Positions 6,538-13,659 of a stretch of 19,260 nucleotides of DNA are shown here, piece after piece. How positions within the stretch are numbered: position 1 is the stretch's first letter; each line of letters opens with the position of its first letter. Source of the stretch: Bacillota bacterium (GTDB taxonomy: Bacteria; Bacillota; Clostridia; Christensenellales; UMGS416); NCBI GenBank assembly GCA_023428265.1, contig JAEYYW010000001.1, forward strand, positions 1 through 19,260, read 5' to 3'. Position numbers and translations under genes: made by a program. The notes under the pieces were generated by a model. The model did no database searches, was not told the DNA's origin, and saw nothing but the letters and a program-made list of their open reading frames with translations.

Positions 6538-7245
6538 TCACCTCAAGACTGATATAAAGGTATCTTTTGTCTGCTTCAGATAATTGGTGCTGACCGGTAT
6601 CGTCTTGCCGTTGTCCAGAAGAATCTGGGATTTGCCGATCCGCCGGATGCGCATGGCGTTTACCAGATATCCCTTTTGGCAGCGAACAAAGCCCTTGGGA
6701 GCCAAATGCCGCTCAACTTCTCCAATGCGGCCATAATAGTTATAGGTGGCATTGGTGCAAATGAGCGACAGCTTGTGGTTCTGGGCTTCAAAATAGATGA
6801 TATCGCTGAGATCCACGCGGATCTCCTCCCCTTTTTCCTTAAAACTGATGCAGTCACATTCAATGAGCCGGAGCTCCATCACGGCTTGTTTCAAAACCTC
6901 CTCGATCATCGGCTCGGTTGCCGGTTTGACCAAATAGCGGAACGCCCTGGCCTCATAGCCTTTCAGCAAAAAACTGGTGCTCCCCGTGATAAAGATCACC
7001 AGTGCTTTTCGGTCCCACGCACGGATGCTGATGGCCGTCTCAATACCGTTGCGGTCTGCCATCGAAATATCCAGAAAGATAATCTCGAAGCCTTCCCCGT
7101 TGGAGTAGCTCTTCAGCAGGCTCTCACCGGAAGTGAATGTTGCGATGCTTGCATCCATGTTCATATGGAACAAGACACGCACAATATACTCCCTGACCAA
7201 CTCGATTTGCTCAGGTTCGTCATCACATATCGCAATCCTGATCAC
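6538..7245 (-). CDS. agrA: AgrA-like LytTR-family response regulator
   Basis: A 235-residue regulator. The receiver domain (1-120) shows the acidic pocket CDDE (Asp8, Asp9), the phosphorylation site IIFLDIS (Asp59), ITG and Lys107 in LVKPA. The LytTR DNA-binding domain occupies about 130-232 (ISFKEKGEEI, IIYFEAQNHKL, FVRCQKGYLVNAMRI, IPVSTNYLKQ). The start is the GTG at 7245 with GGGAG 8 nt upstream. The longer frame reaching 7305 adds 20 residues unlike the family and lacks a ribosome site. The regulator is encoded directly before its partner kinase and behind its own promoter at 7381-7409. By analogy, phosphorylated AgrA binds paired direct repeats upstream of target genes. The target genes here are unknown, but agrD and agrB are natural candidates. 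Confidence 0.9.
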   Translation of the reverse strand: MIRIAICDDEPEQIELVREYIVRVLFHMNMDASIATFTSGESLLKSYSNGEGFEIIFLDISMADRNGIETAISIRAWDRKALVIFITGSTSFLLKGYEARAFRYLVKPATEPMIEEVLKQAVMELRLIECDCISFKEKGEEIRVDLSDIIYFEAQNHKLSLICTNATYNYYGRIGEVERHLAPKGFVRCQKGYLVNAMRIRRIGKSQILLDNGKTIPVSTNYLKQTKDTFISVLR

Positions 7246-7380
7246 TGGCTCCACTCCCGGCCTGAAGCGCCAAGACCCAACCGGCGCCGTATGGTTGTCA
7301 TGCACGCATCCAAATGCGGCTCATCAATCAATGCCATGGCAAACCGCAATTATCACAAATAAACTGCAAAGCACCACGTT

Positions 7381-7409
7381 ATTTTAACAATATGATTCGA
7401 TTTTTACAA
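7381..7409 (-). promoter_or_regulatory. SigmaA-type promoter of agrA-agrC
   Basis: On the minus strand TTGTAA (7409-7404), a 17-bp spacer and TAAAAT (7386-7381) sit in a locally AT-rich stretch between agrB and agrA. It implies that the regulator/kinase pair can be made independently of agrB. The leader would be about 130 nt long, with no recognised element. Confidence 0.7.
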
Positions 7410-7486
7410 TATATTTATTCATATAGACGAGTTTTGTAAATTGCTTAAGAATTAGACATCTAAGGCGCCATTGCCGGTCAGATATC

Positions 7487-8074
7487 TCAGGCGGACAATC
7501 CTTTTCTGCCCGCAGCATGAGCCACGACGAGCGAAACAGCCGATGCGGCCATCCCCATCGCGCCAGCCAAAGCAATGGCACACCAGCCGATCACGGCAAA
7601 CAGCACCACCGCCAGGCCTTCAGCCGATGCAATCCATAGGCTCACCACCCGGAACTTCCGGAGCTCCTCTTCCCCCACCGGCCTGTTTTCATGGGGTGCC
7701 GGCGCAAACATGGCAACCACAGCGGCAGAAACGAAACTGACTGCCATAGCGACCCACCCGGAAACATCTGCCGGGACTGCCATCACAAGGGCCATCGCAG
7801 CGGCATATGCCGCCATCATGATAAGAAAACATCTGAAATGGGTGGATGCGTGAAATCCGCCGGCAGTGCTCCTGAGCGTGATGAACAAAGCCAGAAACGC
7901 GATGGTTTCAAGTAGTTTGCCGATCAGCGCACCGGCAAGCAGCACAAACACCACACTGGCCGCAGTGGAAAGCAGCACTTCCAGGCCATACTCATAAACT
8001 TCACGGTTTTCTTCACTGGCTGTGCCGGCGCCAACCATCGCGCCGGCAAGCTTTCTGGAAAGCCAAACAATCAT
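7487..8074 (-). CDS. agrB: AgrB-like membrane peptidase for autoinducer maturation
   Basis: A 195-residue integral membrane cysteine protease. It starts MIVWLSRKLA at the ATG at 8074, behind GGGAGG. A longer frame to 8173 runs back into the upstream terminator and is rejected. The family signatures are clear: NREVYEYGLEVLLST, then RSTAGGFHASTHFRC with the catalytic His75 and Cys82. Their seven-residue spacing is that of His77/Cys84 in Staphylococcus AgrB. Four to five hydrophobic helices follow, and the conserved cytoplasmic loop APAPHENRPVGEEELRKFR is at about 124-142. AgrB removes the C-terminal tail of AgrD and forms the thiolactone. Unlike the usual agrBD pair, no agrD follows directly; the next gene is agrA. 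No good consensus promoter was found upstream. Confidence 0.92.
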   Translation of the reverse strand: MIVWLSRKLAGAMVGAGTASEENREVYEYGLEVLLSTAASVVFVLLAGALIGKLLETIAFLALFITLRSTAGGFHASTHFRCFLIMMAAYAAAMALVMAVPADVSGWVAMAVSFVSAAVVAMFAPAPHENRPVGEEELRKFRVVSLWIASAEGLAVVLFAVIGWCAIALAGAMGMAASAVSLVVAHAAGRKGLSA

Positions 8075-8159
8075 CGGGAGCCTCCCGCAGGAATCATAAA
8101 GCAAAGGTTCAAGATCAGACAGCAATCTGCGCAAAACACACCTTTTTTGACGCAAAATG

Positions 8160-8187
8160 AAAAGCCCTTCCATGCGGAAGGGCTTTT
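8160..8187. terminator. Terminator after butyrate kinase, upstream of agrB
   Basis: A perfect 12-bp stem AAAAGCCCTTCC/GGAAGGGCTTTT with a 4-nt loop. On the minus strand it is followed by CATTTTGCG. It lies 9 nt past the butyrate kinase stop codon and separates that operon from agrB. Confidence 0.85.
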
Positions 8188-8196
8188 GCCGGCGGG

Positions 8197-9285
8197 CTAA
8201 TATTCCACAGCGGTTTCCAATCCACGGAGCACCCGGAGCGCCCCTTCGGCAAGCGCGCGCATCTCATCCTCGCCGGGATAAACCTTTACAGGTGCAATCA
8301 GCCCCACCCGCTGCTTGATTGCACCGGTGAACCGGTTGCTGTAGGCCAGACCGCCGGTGAGGATGATGGCGTCCACCCTGCCCTCCAGCGCCGCACTCAT
8401 CGCGCCGATTTCCTTGGAAACCTGATAGGCCATCGACTCCAGCACCAGCGCGGCGTATTCGTCTCCCTCCTTAATCAGGCGCTCGCATTTCCTCAGATCA
8501 TTGGTGCCCAGGTAAGCGGTCATGCCGCCGCCCTTGGTTACAAGGTCAATCAGCTCATTCTCCGTAAAGGCGCCGGAAAAGCAAAGCCGGATCAGCGGCA
8601 GCGCCGGAATGCATCCGGTGCGTTCCGGAGTGAAGGGGCCCTCTCCCGACAGCGCGTCATTCACGTCGATCACCCGGCCATAGCGATGGGCACCCACGGT
8701 GATGCCGCCGCCCATGTGTGCAACGATAAACCGGCCGTTTTCATAGGTGGTGTTCATCTCCGCCGCACAGCGCCGGGCGATGGCTTTCTGGTTCAGCGCA
8801 TGAAAAACGCTTCGGCGCTCAATGCCGGGAAAGCCTGTCAGCTTGGCGTATTGATCCATCTCATCCACCACAATGGGATCCACCACATAACTCGGCACCC
8901 CGGCCAACCGGCCGATCTCCTCGGCAATGATGCCACCCAACGCGGAAGCGTGCACTGCCGCCGTGGAGTGGATCAGATCGCGCAGCATCCTCTCGCTGAT
9001 GCGGTATGTGCCGCTGTCAATGGGCTCGATCAGCCCACCGCGCCCAACAACGGCATCCAGCGACTTGAGCTCCATCCCCTTGGCCTTCAGGCAGTCCAGC
9101 ACGACGTCGCGCCGGAGCTCCTTCTGCTCGATGATCGTCGGATAGGCGGTCAGATCGGCTTTGGAGTGCCGCACAACCTCTTCAATGACCAGTTCCTCGT
9201 TTTCATAAACGGCCACCTTGGTGCTGGTGGAGCCGGGGTTGATCGTCAGGATGCGGAATACGCGCTCCATATCAGGTTTTTTCAT
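8197..9285 (-). CDS. buk: Butyrate kinase
   Basis: A 362-residue ASKHA-fold kinase that interconverts butyryl phosphate and ADP with butyrate and ATP, the energy-yielding end of butyrate fermentation. The phosphate-binding motif ILTINPGSTSTK is at about residues 12-23. Others are VVGRGGLI, the substrate region VHASALGGI, VFHALNQKA, AHMGGGITVGAH, DALSGEGPFTPERTG and LTGGLAYS. The length is normal for the family. The start is the ATG at 9285 with GGAGGGAG upstream; frames extending further overlap the preceding gene. ATG and the upstream TGA overlap as ATGA, so the two genes are translationally coupled. Phosphotransbutyrylase, the usual partner, is not in the window. Branched-chain acid kinase activity (isobutyrate, isovalerate) is a reasonable alternative or extra substrate. 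Confidence 0.93.
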   Translation of the reverse strand: MKKPDMERVFRILTINPGSTSTKVAVYENEELVIEEVVRHSKADLTAYPTIIEQKELRRDVVLDCLKAKGMELKSLDAVVGRGGLIEPIDSGTYRISERMLRDLIHSTAAVHASALGGIIAEEIGRLAGVPSYVVDPIVVDEMDQYAKLTGFPGIERRSVFHALNQKAIARRCAAEMNTTYENGRFIVAHMGGGITVGAHRYGRVIDVNDALSGEGPFTPERTGCIPALPLIRLCFSGAFTENELIDLVTKGGGMTAYLGTNDLRKCERLIKEGDEYAALVLESMAYQVSKEIGAMSAALEGRVDAIILTGGLAYSNRFTGAIKQRVGLIAPVKVYPGEDEMRALAEGALRVLRGLETAVEY

Positions 9286-9776
9286 CCTACTCCCTCCATC
9301 GCCGGCTGCTCCAGCGTGACAGCGCCAGACCGGGCCACATCGCGCAAGCCATACTGCCTGAGCTCCTTCAAAAGCCCGTCCACTTGCACGGGCGGCCCCG
9401 CAAACTCCAGGAGCAGTCTCCCAGCAAGCTCCTCCACCTTCGCCCCATAGCCTGCGGCGATCGCCCGTGCATCCTCCAGATGGGGCCCGTCCACAATGGC
9501 AAGAACCAGTTCGCGGTTGATGTGGGTTTCGTGGCGATAACAGGCAAGCTCCCGCACGCAGGCCAGCCTTCTGATGCGCTGCAGCACGTCGGGCAGCGTG
9601 CTGTCCAGGCACTCCACGCTGATGGTCAGCCGCGAAAACGCAGGATTGATTGTCTCTGCCACGGCCAGGCTTTTGATGTTCCAGCCCTCGCGGCGCACCA
9701 AGGCGGTCACGCGGGTCAGTACGCCAAACTCATTGTCCACAAGGAGGATCAGGGTTTGCACGGTGCGTTTGCTCAT
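9282..9776 (-). CDS. Acetolactate synthase small subunit-like ACT-domain protein
   Basis: A 164-residue protein with the two-part layout of IlvN/IlvH regulatory subunits. Residues about 5-80 form an ACT domain (LILLVDNEFGVLTRVTALVRREGWNIKSLAVAET, split here by residue runs such as FSRLTISVE). The remainder is the C-terminal domain (INRELVLAIVDGP, LLLEFAGPPVQVDGLL, VARSGAVTLEQ). The start is the ATG at 9776, with AGGAGA 7 nt upstream. IlvN normally binds the large acetolactate synthase subunit and mediates valine feedback, yet no large subunit is present here and the next gene is butyrate kinase. It may serve a catalytic subunit encoded elsewhere, or sense a branched-chain compound for this operon. 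The symbol is left blank because its partner is not visible. Confidence 0.85.
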   Translation of the reverse strand: MSKRTVQTLILLVDNEFGVLTRVTALVRREGWNIKSLAVAETINPAFSRLTISVECLDSTLPDVLQRIRRLACVRELACYRHETHINRELVLAIVDGPHLEDARAIAAGYGAKVEELAGRLLLEFAGPPVQVDGLLKELRQYGLRDVARSGAVTLEQPAMEGVG

Positions 9777-9952
9777 GGGCAAGTCTCCTGTTGAGAAGCG
9801 ATGTTTTTCCATTTTATCATACGGGTGACCATCAGTATATATCCATATCAGCGTTCAAAAGCGATGAAATGGCAGCGTTCGGCACCATCCGCACATCCGG
9901 CTGCCTGATCACCGATATTGCGGCACCATCTCTCAAAAGCCATAGAGGATAT

Positions 9953-9982
9953 TTGCCAAGATGGCAAGGATTTATATATAAT
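9953..9982 (+). promoter_or_regulatory. Promoter and inverted-repeat operator of the PocR-AraC regulator gene
   Basis: TTGCCA (9953-9958), an 18-bp spacer and TATAAT (9977-9982). The -35 box is also the left arm of a perfect inverted repeat TTGCCA-AGA-TGGCAA (9953-9967), so a protein bound there would block or alter RNA polymerase entry. Autoregulation is an inference. Confidence 0.6.
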
Positions 9983-10041
9983 GTTGTTGTATTTCGCACA
10001 GCCGATGTTGTGCCAACCAGACTGTATTGTGAGGGCGCTCT

Positions 10042-11352
10042 GTGGCAAACAACCACCCGGAACAAATCAATGTGGCCGAGGCATTGAACCTGGCAGACCT
10101 GCACCGGCTGCTCAATTCCTACACCTATTCCACCGGCCTGGGCGCAATGTTCCTCAGCGCCGACGGTAGCGTTGTCATCCGGCCAGACCAATACGCACAG
10201 ACCTGCCCCTTCTGCACGAGGGTGCAGAGCTGCGGCATCGGGCAAGAGCGCTGCAACGGCTTTATGGTCAAGGCCGGCCAGCAGGCTGCCAGCCTGGGCG
10301 AAACATACATCACCCGCTGCCACGCCGGTCTTGTGGAGTTGTTTGCGCCGGTGATGTTTCGCGAGACACACATCGGCTCTGTCACATGCGGGCCGGTGCT
10401 GTTGTGGGAGTTGGACGACCTGGCGCGCCAGGAGATTGCCAACCGCACCGCAGACCTGACCATTGACCAAGCGGAACTGGCAGCGGATTGCGACAAGATC
10501 CGCATTTATTCCGGCAAAACGGTGCAGGCTTCTGCCGACCTGCTGAACATGGCAGTGAACTATCTGGCGCAGGCAGGCGTGTCCAGGCTCGAGCACCGCC
10601 GGGAGCTCAACTTCCAGCAAGCCCGCATCGCTGAACTGATCTTTCAGAAAAAGCAGGCGGAAGAAACCATCTCCATACTGGAAAACGCGACGCCGCATTC
10701 ATACCCGCTGCACAAGGAAAAGGAGCTGCTGGGCCGGGTGCGGCTGGGCGACCGGGCAGGCGCAAGGGAGATCCTCAACGAGATTTTGGGCGAGATATTC
10801 TTCCACAACGCCGGCAACCTGGAGATCATCAAGGCTCGCGTGCTGGAGCTTGTGGTGGTGATTTCCCGCGCGGCGGTGGAAGGCGGAGCACACCTGGAAC
10901 GGATGCTTGGCCTCAATTTCGAGCTGCTGACCGGCATCCTGTCCATCAGCTCCTTTGACGAGCTGTGCATGATGATCAAAACAACGCTGGACACGATGCT
11001 GGATCATGTGTATGAAACGAGAAACGTTAAAAACGCCGACACGCTGGGGATGGCGCTGCGCTACATCCGGGAGCATTACGCAGAGCAGATTACACTGGAA
11101 GACGCCGCCAAAAGCGTGTTCTTGAGCCCGTTCTATCTGAGCCACACATTGAAAGACGAGCTGGGCATTACATTCATTGAATATCTGACCCGCGTGCGCA
11201 TGGAGGAAGCAAAAAAGCTCCTTGCAAGCAAAGCGCTGTCGCTGCAGGCAGTCGCGGAAGCCGTGGGGTATGACGACGCCAGCTATTTCAGCAAGGTTTT
11301 CAAGAAGAACGCCGGCATCACGCCGAATAAATACAGAACGAGGCAGCCTTGA
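10042..11352 (+). CDS. PocR-domain AraC-family transcriptional regulator
   Basis: A 436-residue cytoplasmic regulator. Residues about 15-170 are a PocR-type sensory domain, recognised by its cysteine spacing CPFCTRVQSCGIGQERCNGF (Cys55, 58, 64, 71) and the later RCHAGLVELFAPV with Cys93 and ITCGP-like VTCGP. A helical middle section follows. Residues about 331-436 form a double helix-turn-helix AraC domain (ITLEDAAKSVFLSPFYLS, LQAVAEAVGYDDASYFSKVF, GITPNKYR). The start is GTG at 10042 with GAGGG upstream. PocR domains often sense small molecules and cluster with corrinoid or methyl-transfer genes, and the downstream neighbour is a corrinoid protein. The cysteines may bind a metal or cluster. 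It probably activates the corrinoid protein gene. Confidence 0.9.
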   Translation: MANNHPEQINVAEALNLADLHRLLNSYTYSTGLGAMFLSADGSVVIRPDQYAQTCPFCTRVQSCGIGQERCNGFMVKAGQQAASLGETYITRCHAGLVELFAPVMFRETHIGSVTCGPVLLWELDDLARQEIANRTADLTIDQAELAADCDKIRIYSGKTVQASADLLNMAVNYLAQAGVSRLEHRRELNFQQARIAELIFQKKQAEETISILENATPHSYPLHKEKELLGRVRLGDRAGAREILNEILGEIFFHNAGNLEIIKARVLELVVVISRAAVEGGAHLERMLGLNFELLTGILSISSFDELCMMIKTTLDTMLDHVYETRNVKNADTLGMALRYIREHYAEQITLEDAAKSVFLSPFYLSHTLKDELGITFIEYLTRVRMEEAKKLLASKALSLQAVAEAVGYDDASYFSKVFKKNAGITPNKYRTRQP

Positions 11353-11438
11353 GCCGGAACGCCAAAGCAATGCGGAGCGGATGGCAGGAATTTCGTATTT
11401 AGCAACATCATTATCCGGTGCAAAGGCTCGCGTTTTGT

Positions 11439-11469
11439 TATAAAATAGACATTAAGTCTGTCAGGAGGT
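11439..11469 (+). promoter_or_regulatory. -10 element and ribosome binding site of the corrinoid protein gene
   Basis: TATAAAAT at 11439-11446 is a good -10 box with a poor -35 (CGGTGC at 11416-11421). AGGAGGT at 11463-11469 lies 6 nt before the ATG. The weak -35 fits an AraC-activated promoter. Confidence 0.5.
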
Positions 11470-11475
11470 ATCAGT

Positions 11476-12111
11476 ATGGCCAATATGCGCGAAATCGCCG
11501 ACGCCCTGAAAGCCGGGCGCGCCCCGAAGGTGAAGGAATTGGTGGCTGCCGCCATAGAGGAAGGTGTGGCTGCCGAGCAGATCCTGAACAACGGCCTGAT
11601 CCTCGGCATGGGCGAAATCGGTGTGTTGTTTAAAAACAACGAGGTCTATGTGCCGGAAGTGCTGATCGCCGCCCGCGCAATGAACGCGGGGCTCACGCTT
11701 CTCAAGCCCCTGCTGGCGGAGTCCGGCGTGGAGCCGGCCGGCCGCATCGCAATCGGCACCGTGAAGGGCGACCTGCATGACATCGGGAAAAACCTGGTTT
11801 CCATGATGCTGGAAGGCGCAGGCTTTTCCATTGAGGATCTGGGTGTGGACGTAACGCCCGAAGCATTTGCCGACGCGGTGGAGACCAAGGGTGTGCAGAT
11901 CATCGCGCTGTCCGCGCTGCTCACGACCACAATGCCCAGCATGAAGGCCACGATTGACCTGCTGAACGCCAGAGGGATCCGCCACAAGGTCAAGGTGATG
12001 ATCGGCGGCGCACCGGTGACAAAGGCATACGCCGATGAAATCGGCGCTGATGGTTATGCCGGAGACGCCGCCTCAGCGGTGGATCTTGCCAAGGCCCTTA
12101 TCGCAGGTTGA
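11476..12111 (+). CDS. Methyltransferase-associated corrinoid protein (B12-binding)
   Basis: A 211-residue protein. Residues 1-85 form the helical cap of B12-binding methyltransfer proteins (LILGMGEIGVLFKNNEVYVPEVL is typical, with NEVYVPEVL strongly conserved). Residues about 88-211 form the Rossmann-like B12 domain, with the lower-ligand motif GDLHDIGKNLV; His101 displaces the dimethylbenzimidazole base. Related proteins are MtaC, MtmC, MtbC, MttC and the vanillate or glycine-betaine corrinoid proteins. They carry a methyl group on cobalt from a substrate-specific methyltransferase to tetrahydrofolate or coenzyme M. The substrate methyltransferase, the second methyltransferase and the reductive activator are all missing from the window, and a terminator follows directly. 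The substrate is therefore unknown. Regulation by the upstream PocR-AraC protein is likely. Confidence 0.9.
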   Translation: MANMREIADALKAGRAPKVKELVAAAIEEGVAAEQILNNGLILGMGEIGVLFKNNEVYVPEVLIAARAMNAGLTLLKPLLAESGVEPAGRIAIGTVKGDLHDIGKNLVSMMLEGAGFSIEDLGVDVTPEAFADAVETKGVQIIALSALLTTTMPSMKATIDLLNARGIRHKVKVMIGGAPVTKAYADEIGADGYAGDAASAVDLAKALIAG

Positions 12112-12124
12112 TTGCCGCATAAAC

Positions 12125-12164
12125 AAAAAGCGCTCTCCCCGCCCAGCGGGAAGAGCGCTTTTTT
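12125..12164. terminator. Bidirectional terminator between the corrinoid protein gene and htrA
   Basis: A 12-bp outer stem AAAAAGCGCTCT/AGAGCGCTTTTT with an inner GC stem, followed by a T run on both strands. It lies 13 nt past the corrinoid gene stop and 7 nt past the htrA stop. Confidence 0.9.
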
Positions 12165-12170
12165 AGTCTA

Positions 12171-13385
12171 TCAATCGTTGAGATCCAAAGAGTTGCCAAG
12201 GGTGAGCTGGACCGTGATCTCCTTCTGGGTGCTGTCGCGATAAACCTTCACCGGGACCGTGTCGCCCACCTTATGGGTGTTGAGGATGTCGCGTACGTCG
12301 TTCAGTGTCTTGACCGCTTTGCCGTCAAACGCCACGATGATGTCGCCCTTGCGGATGCCTGCTTTCTCCGCCGGGCCGTTTGGCGACACCGCATTGATGC
12401 CGACCCCAACGGGGATCTGGTAGAAGCTTGAATACTCGTCGGTGATGTTGATCGTGGAGATGCCCAGCATCGGCCTGGAAATTCCGCCATATTGGATCAG
12501 TTGCTCGATGATCGGTTTTGCAACGTTGATCGGGATCGCAAAGCCGATGCCCTCAGCTGTGGAGCTTTTGGCGTTGTTGATGCCCACAAGCTGGCCTTTG
12601 GCATTCACCAGAGCGCCGCCGCTGTTGCCGGGATTGATTGCCGCGTCGGTTTGCAGCACCTGGAAGGTGTAGCCGTCAATCTCGATCACACGATTCTTGC
12701 CGCTGATGATGCCATGCGTCACGGTGCCGGCCAGGTTTTCACCCATCGGGTTACCGATTGCCACCACCGACTCGCCCACCTGAAGGGAGTCGGAGTCTCC
12801 GAAATTGACCGCCACCAGGCCGGACTTCTCAATCTTCAGCACCGCCAGGTCAGACTGGGCGTCTGCTCCGACGACTTTGGCCGGCACTTCCTCGCCGGTG
12901 TTCATCGTCACGGTGACGTCGTCGGCACCCTCCACAACATGGTTGTTGGTGACGATATAGCCATCGGAGCTGATGATCACACCGGAACCGGTGCCTTGCA
13001 GCTGCTCATCCTGGTTGTTGCCGGAGTTTCCCCGCCCGCCGAAGGAGAACTGGCCTTTGACCATGTTGTTGACACCGACGACCGCATCGGCGTTTGCCTT
13101 CACAATCGCCGGGATGTCAATGCCGCTCTCCAGCGAGAGCGTGGTGCCTTCATTGCCCAGGGAAGGCAATGCGTTGATGGGTGTGTGGTCAGGCTGCTGC
13201 GTGGCCATTGGGCTCGCGGTTGCCGTTACAGCCGCCTTGGTTGGGGCCGCGGAAAGGTTGCCGGGCAGATACTTCATCACCAGTGCGCCGGCGATGAAAG
13301 CCACCAGCGCCATTGTGGCGGCCATCCAGCCAAACCCCCTGCCGCGCCTCTTCTCATGATGCTCATATGCGTTGAACTCGGACAT
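12171..13385 (-). CDS. HtrA/DegP-family membrane-anchored serine protease
   Basis: A 404-residue trypsin-like protease with one PDZ domain. After a basic N-terminus (HHEKRRGRGF), residues about 19-38 form a single transmembrane anchor, so the protease faces outward. A low-complexity linker rich in Ala, Thr and Pro (45-75) leads to the protease domain. The catalytic triad is His149 (TNNHVVEG), Asp179 (QSDLAVLKI) and Ser255 (NPGNSGGAL). The PDZ domain follows from about 325 (VGINAVSPNGPAEKAGIRKGD). It should degrade misfolded exported proteins. The start is the ATG at 13385, with AAAGGAG upstream; a longer frame to 13574 is discounted. It follows the two-component genes and has a leader of its own with repeats, so a stress response is plausible. 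Confidence 0.9.
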   Translation of the reverse strand: MSEFNAYEHHEKRRGRGFGWMAATMALVAFIAGALVMKYLPGNLSAAPTKAAVTATASPMATQQPDHTPINALPSLGNEGTTLSLESGIDIPAIVKANADAVVGVNNMVKGQFSFGGRGNSGNNQDEQLQGTGSGVIISSDGYIVTNNHVVEGADDVTVTMNTGEEVPAKVVGADAQSDLAVLKIEKSGLVAVNFGDSDSLQVGESVVAIGNPMGENLAGTVTHGIISGKNRVIEIDGYTFQVLQTDAAINPGNSGGALVNAKGQLVGINNAKSSTAEGIGFAIPINVAKPIIEQLIQYGGISRPMLGISTINITDEYSSFYQIPVGVGINAVSPNGPAEKAGIRKGDIIVAFDGKAVKTLNDVRDILNTHKVGDTVPVKVYRDSTQKEITVQLTLGNSLDLND

Positions 13386-13550
13386 ATTGCTCACACTCCT
13401 TTGAATGCGTAATGCTGACCGTATTGCATTGTTGTGGCTATCCTGCCACATCGCTTGCTTCCGCGCCACGACTTCAGTCACAGTTCCAACAGTGATGATA
13501 GCCCCGCGGCATCGGTTGTTTTGATTACGATCACATGATAACGCAGCAAT

Positions 13551-13575
13551 CTTGAAATGAACTTGAAAATTCAAG
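13551..13575 (-). promoter_or_regulatory. Direct/inverted repeat upstream of htrA (possible response-regulator site)
   Basis: CTTGAA occurs at 13551-13556 and 13562-13567, an 11-bp step, and TTCAAG at 13570-13575 makes the perfect palindrome CTTGAAAATTCAAG. On the minus strand a weak -10 box TATCAT (13540-13535) lies downstream, so the repeats overlap the -35 region. Direct repeats with an 11-bp step are typical of OmpR/PhoB-family binding sites. The assignment to the adjacent regulator is inferred. Confidence 0.4.
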
Positions 13576-13624
13576 AATTCACAGGTTGTTCACAAATGCG
13601 TTGAATGTGAGGCATGCCGACATG

Positions 13625-13654
13625 GCGGGCGGCAGGCAAACGCCCGCCGCCCGC
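13625..13654. repeat. GC-rich hairpin after the histidine kinase gene
   Basis: A perfect 9-bp inverted repeat GCGGGCGGC/GCCGCCCGC (13625-13633 with 13646-13654) with a 12-nt loop. It starts 5 nt past the kinase stop. No T run follows on either strand, so it is more likely an mRNA-stabilising hairpin than an efficient terminator. Confidence 0.55.
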
Positions 13655-13659
13655 TTCTG

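Noticed and set aside
7246..7305. An N-terminal extension of AgrA starting at 7305.
   Set aside because: The 20 extra residues do not resemble the family and have no ribosome site; the GTG at 7245 does, and starts exactly at the receiver domain.
7246..7486. A second agrD directly after agrB, including a 65-codon frame at 7384-7581.
   Set aside because: The 65-codon frame mostly overlaps agrB in another frame. No short frame in the gap has a ribosome site and a Cys-hydrophobic-Pro pattern; a 12-codon frame ending in Cys overlaps the agrA promoter.
8075..8173. An N-terminal extension of AgrB starting at 8173.
   Set aside because: It would begin inside the loop of the butyrate kinase terminator. 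The ATG at 8074 has GGGAGG and gives the normal AgrB N-terminus.
12492..13412. A 306-codon plus-strand frame opposite htrA; similar frames lie opposite buk, the histidine kinase, the response regulator and the PocR-AraC gene.
   Set aside because: All are antisense shadows rich in His, Asp, Gln and Arg, without domains.
13386..13574. A 63-residue N-terminal extension of HtrA.
   Set aside because: It runs through the likely promoter and repeat region and lacks a ribosome site, while the ATG at 13385 precedes a normal cytoplasmic tail and anchor.
13625..13654. An intrinsic terminator after the histidine kinase gene.
   Set aside because: The hairpin is perfect but no T run follows on either strand, so it is listed as a hairpin only.
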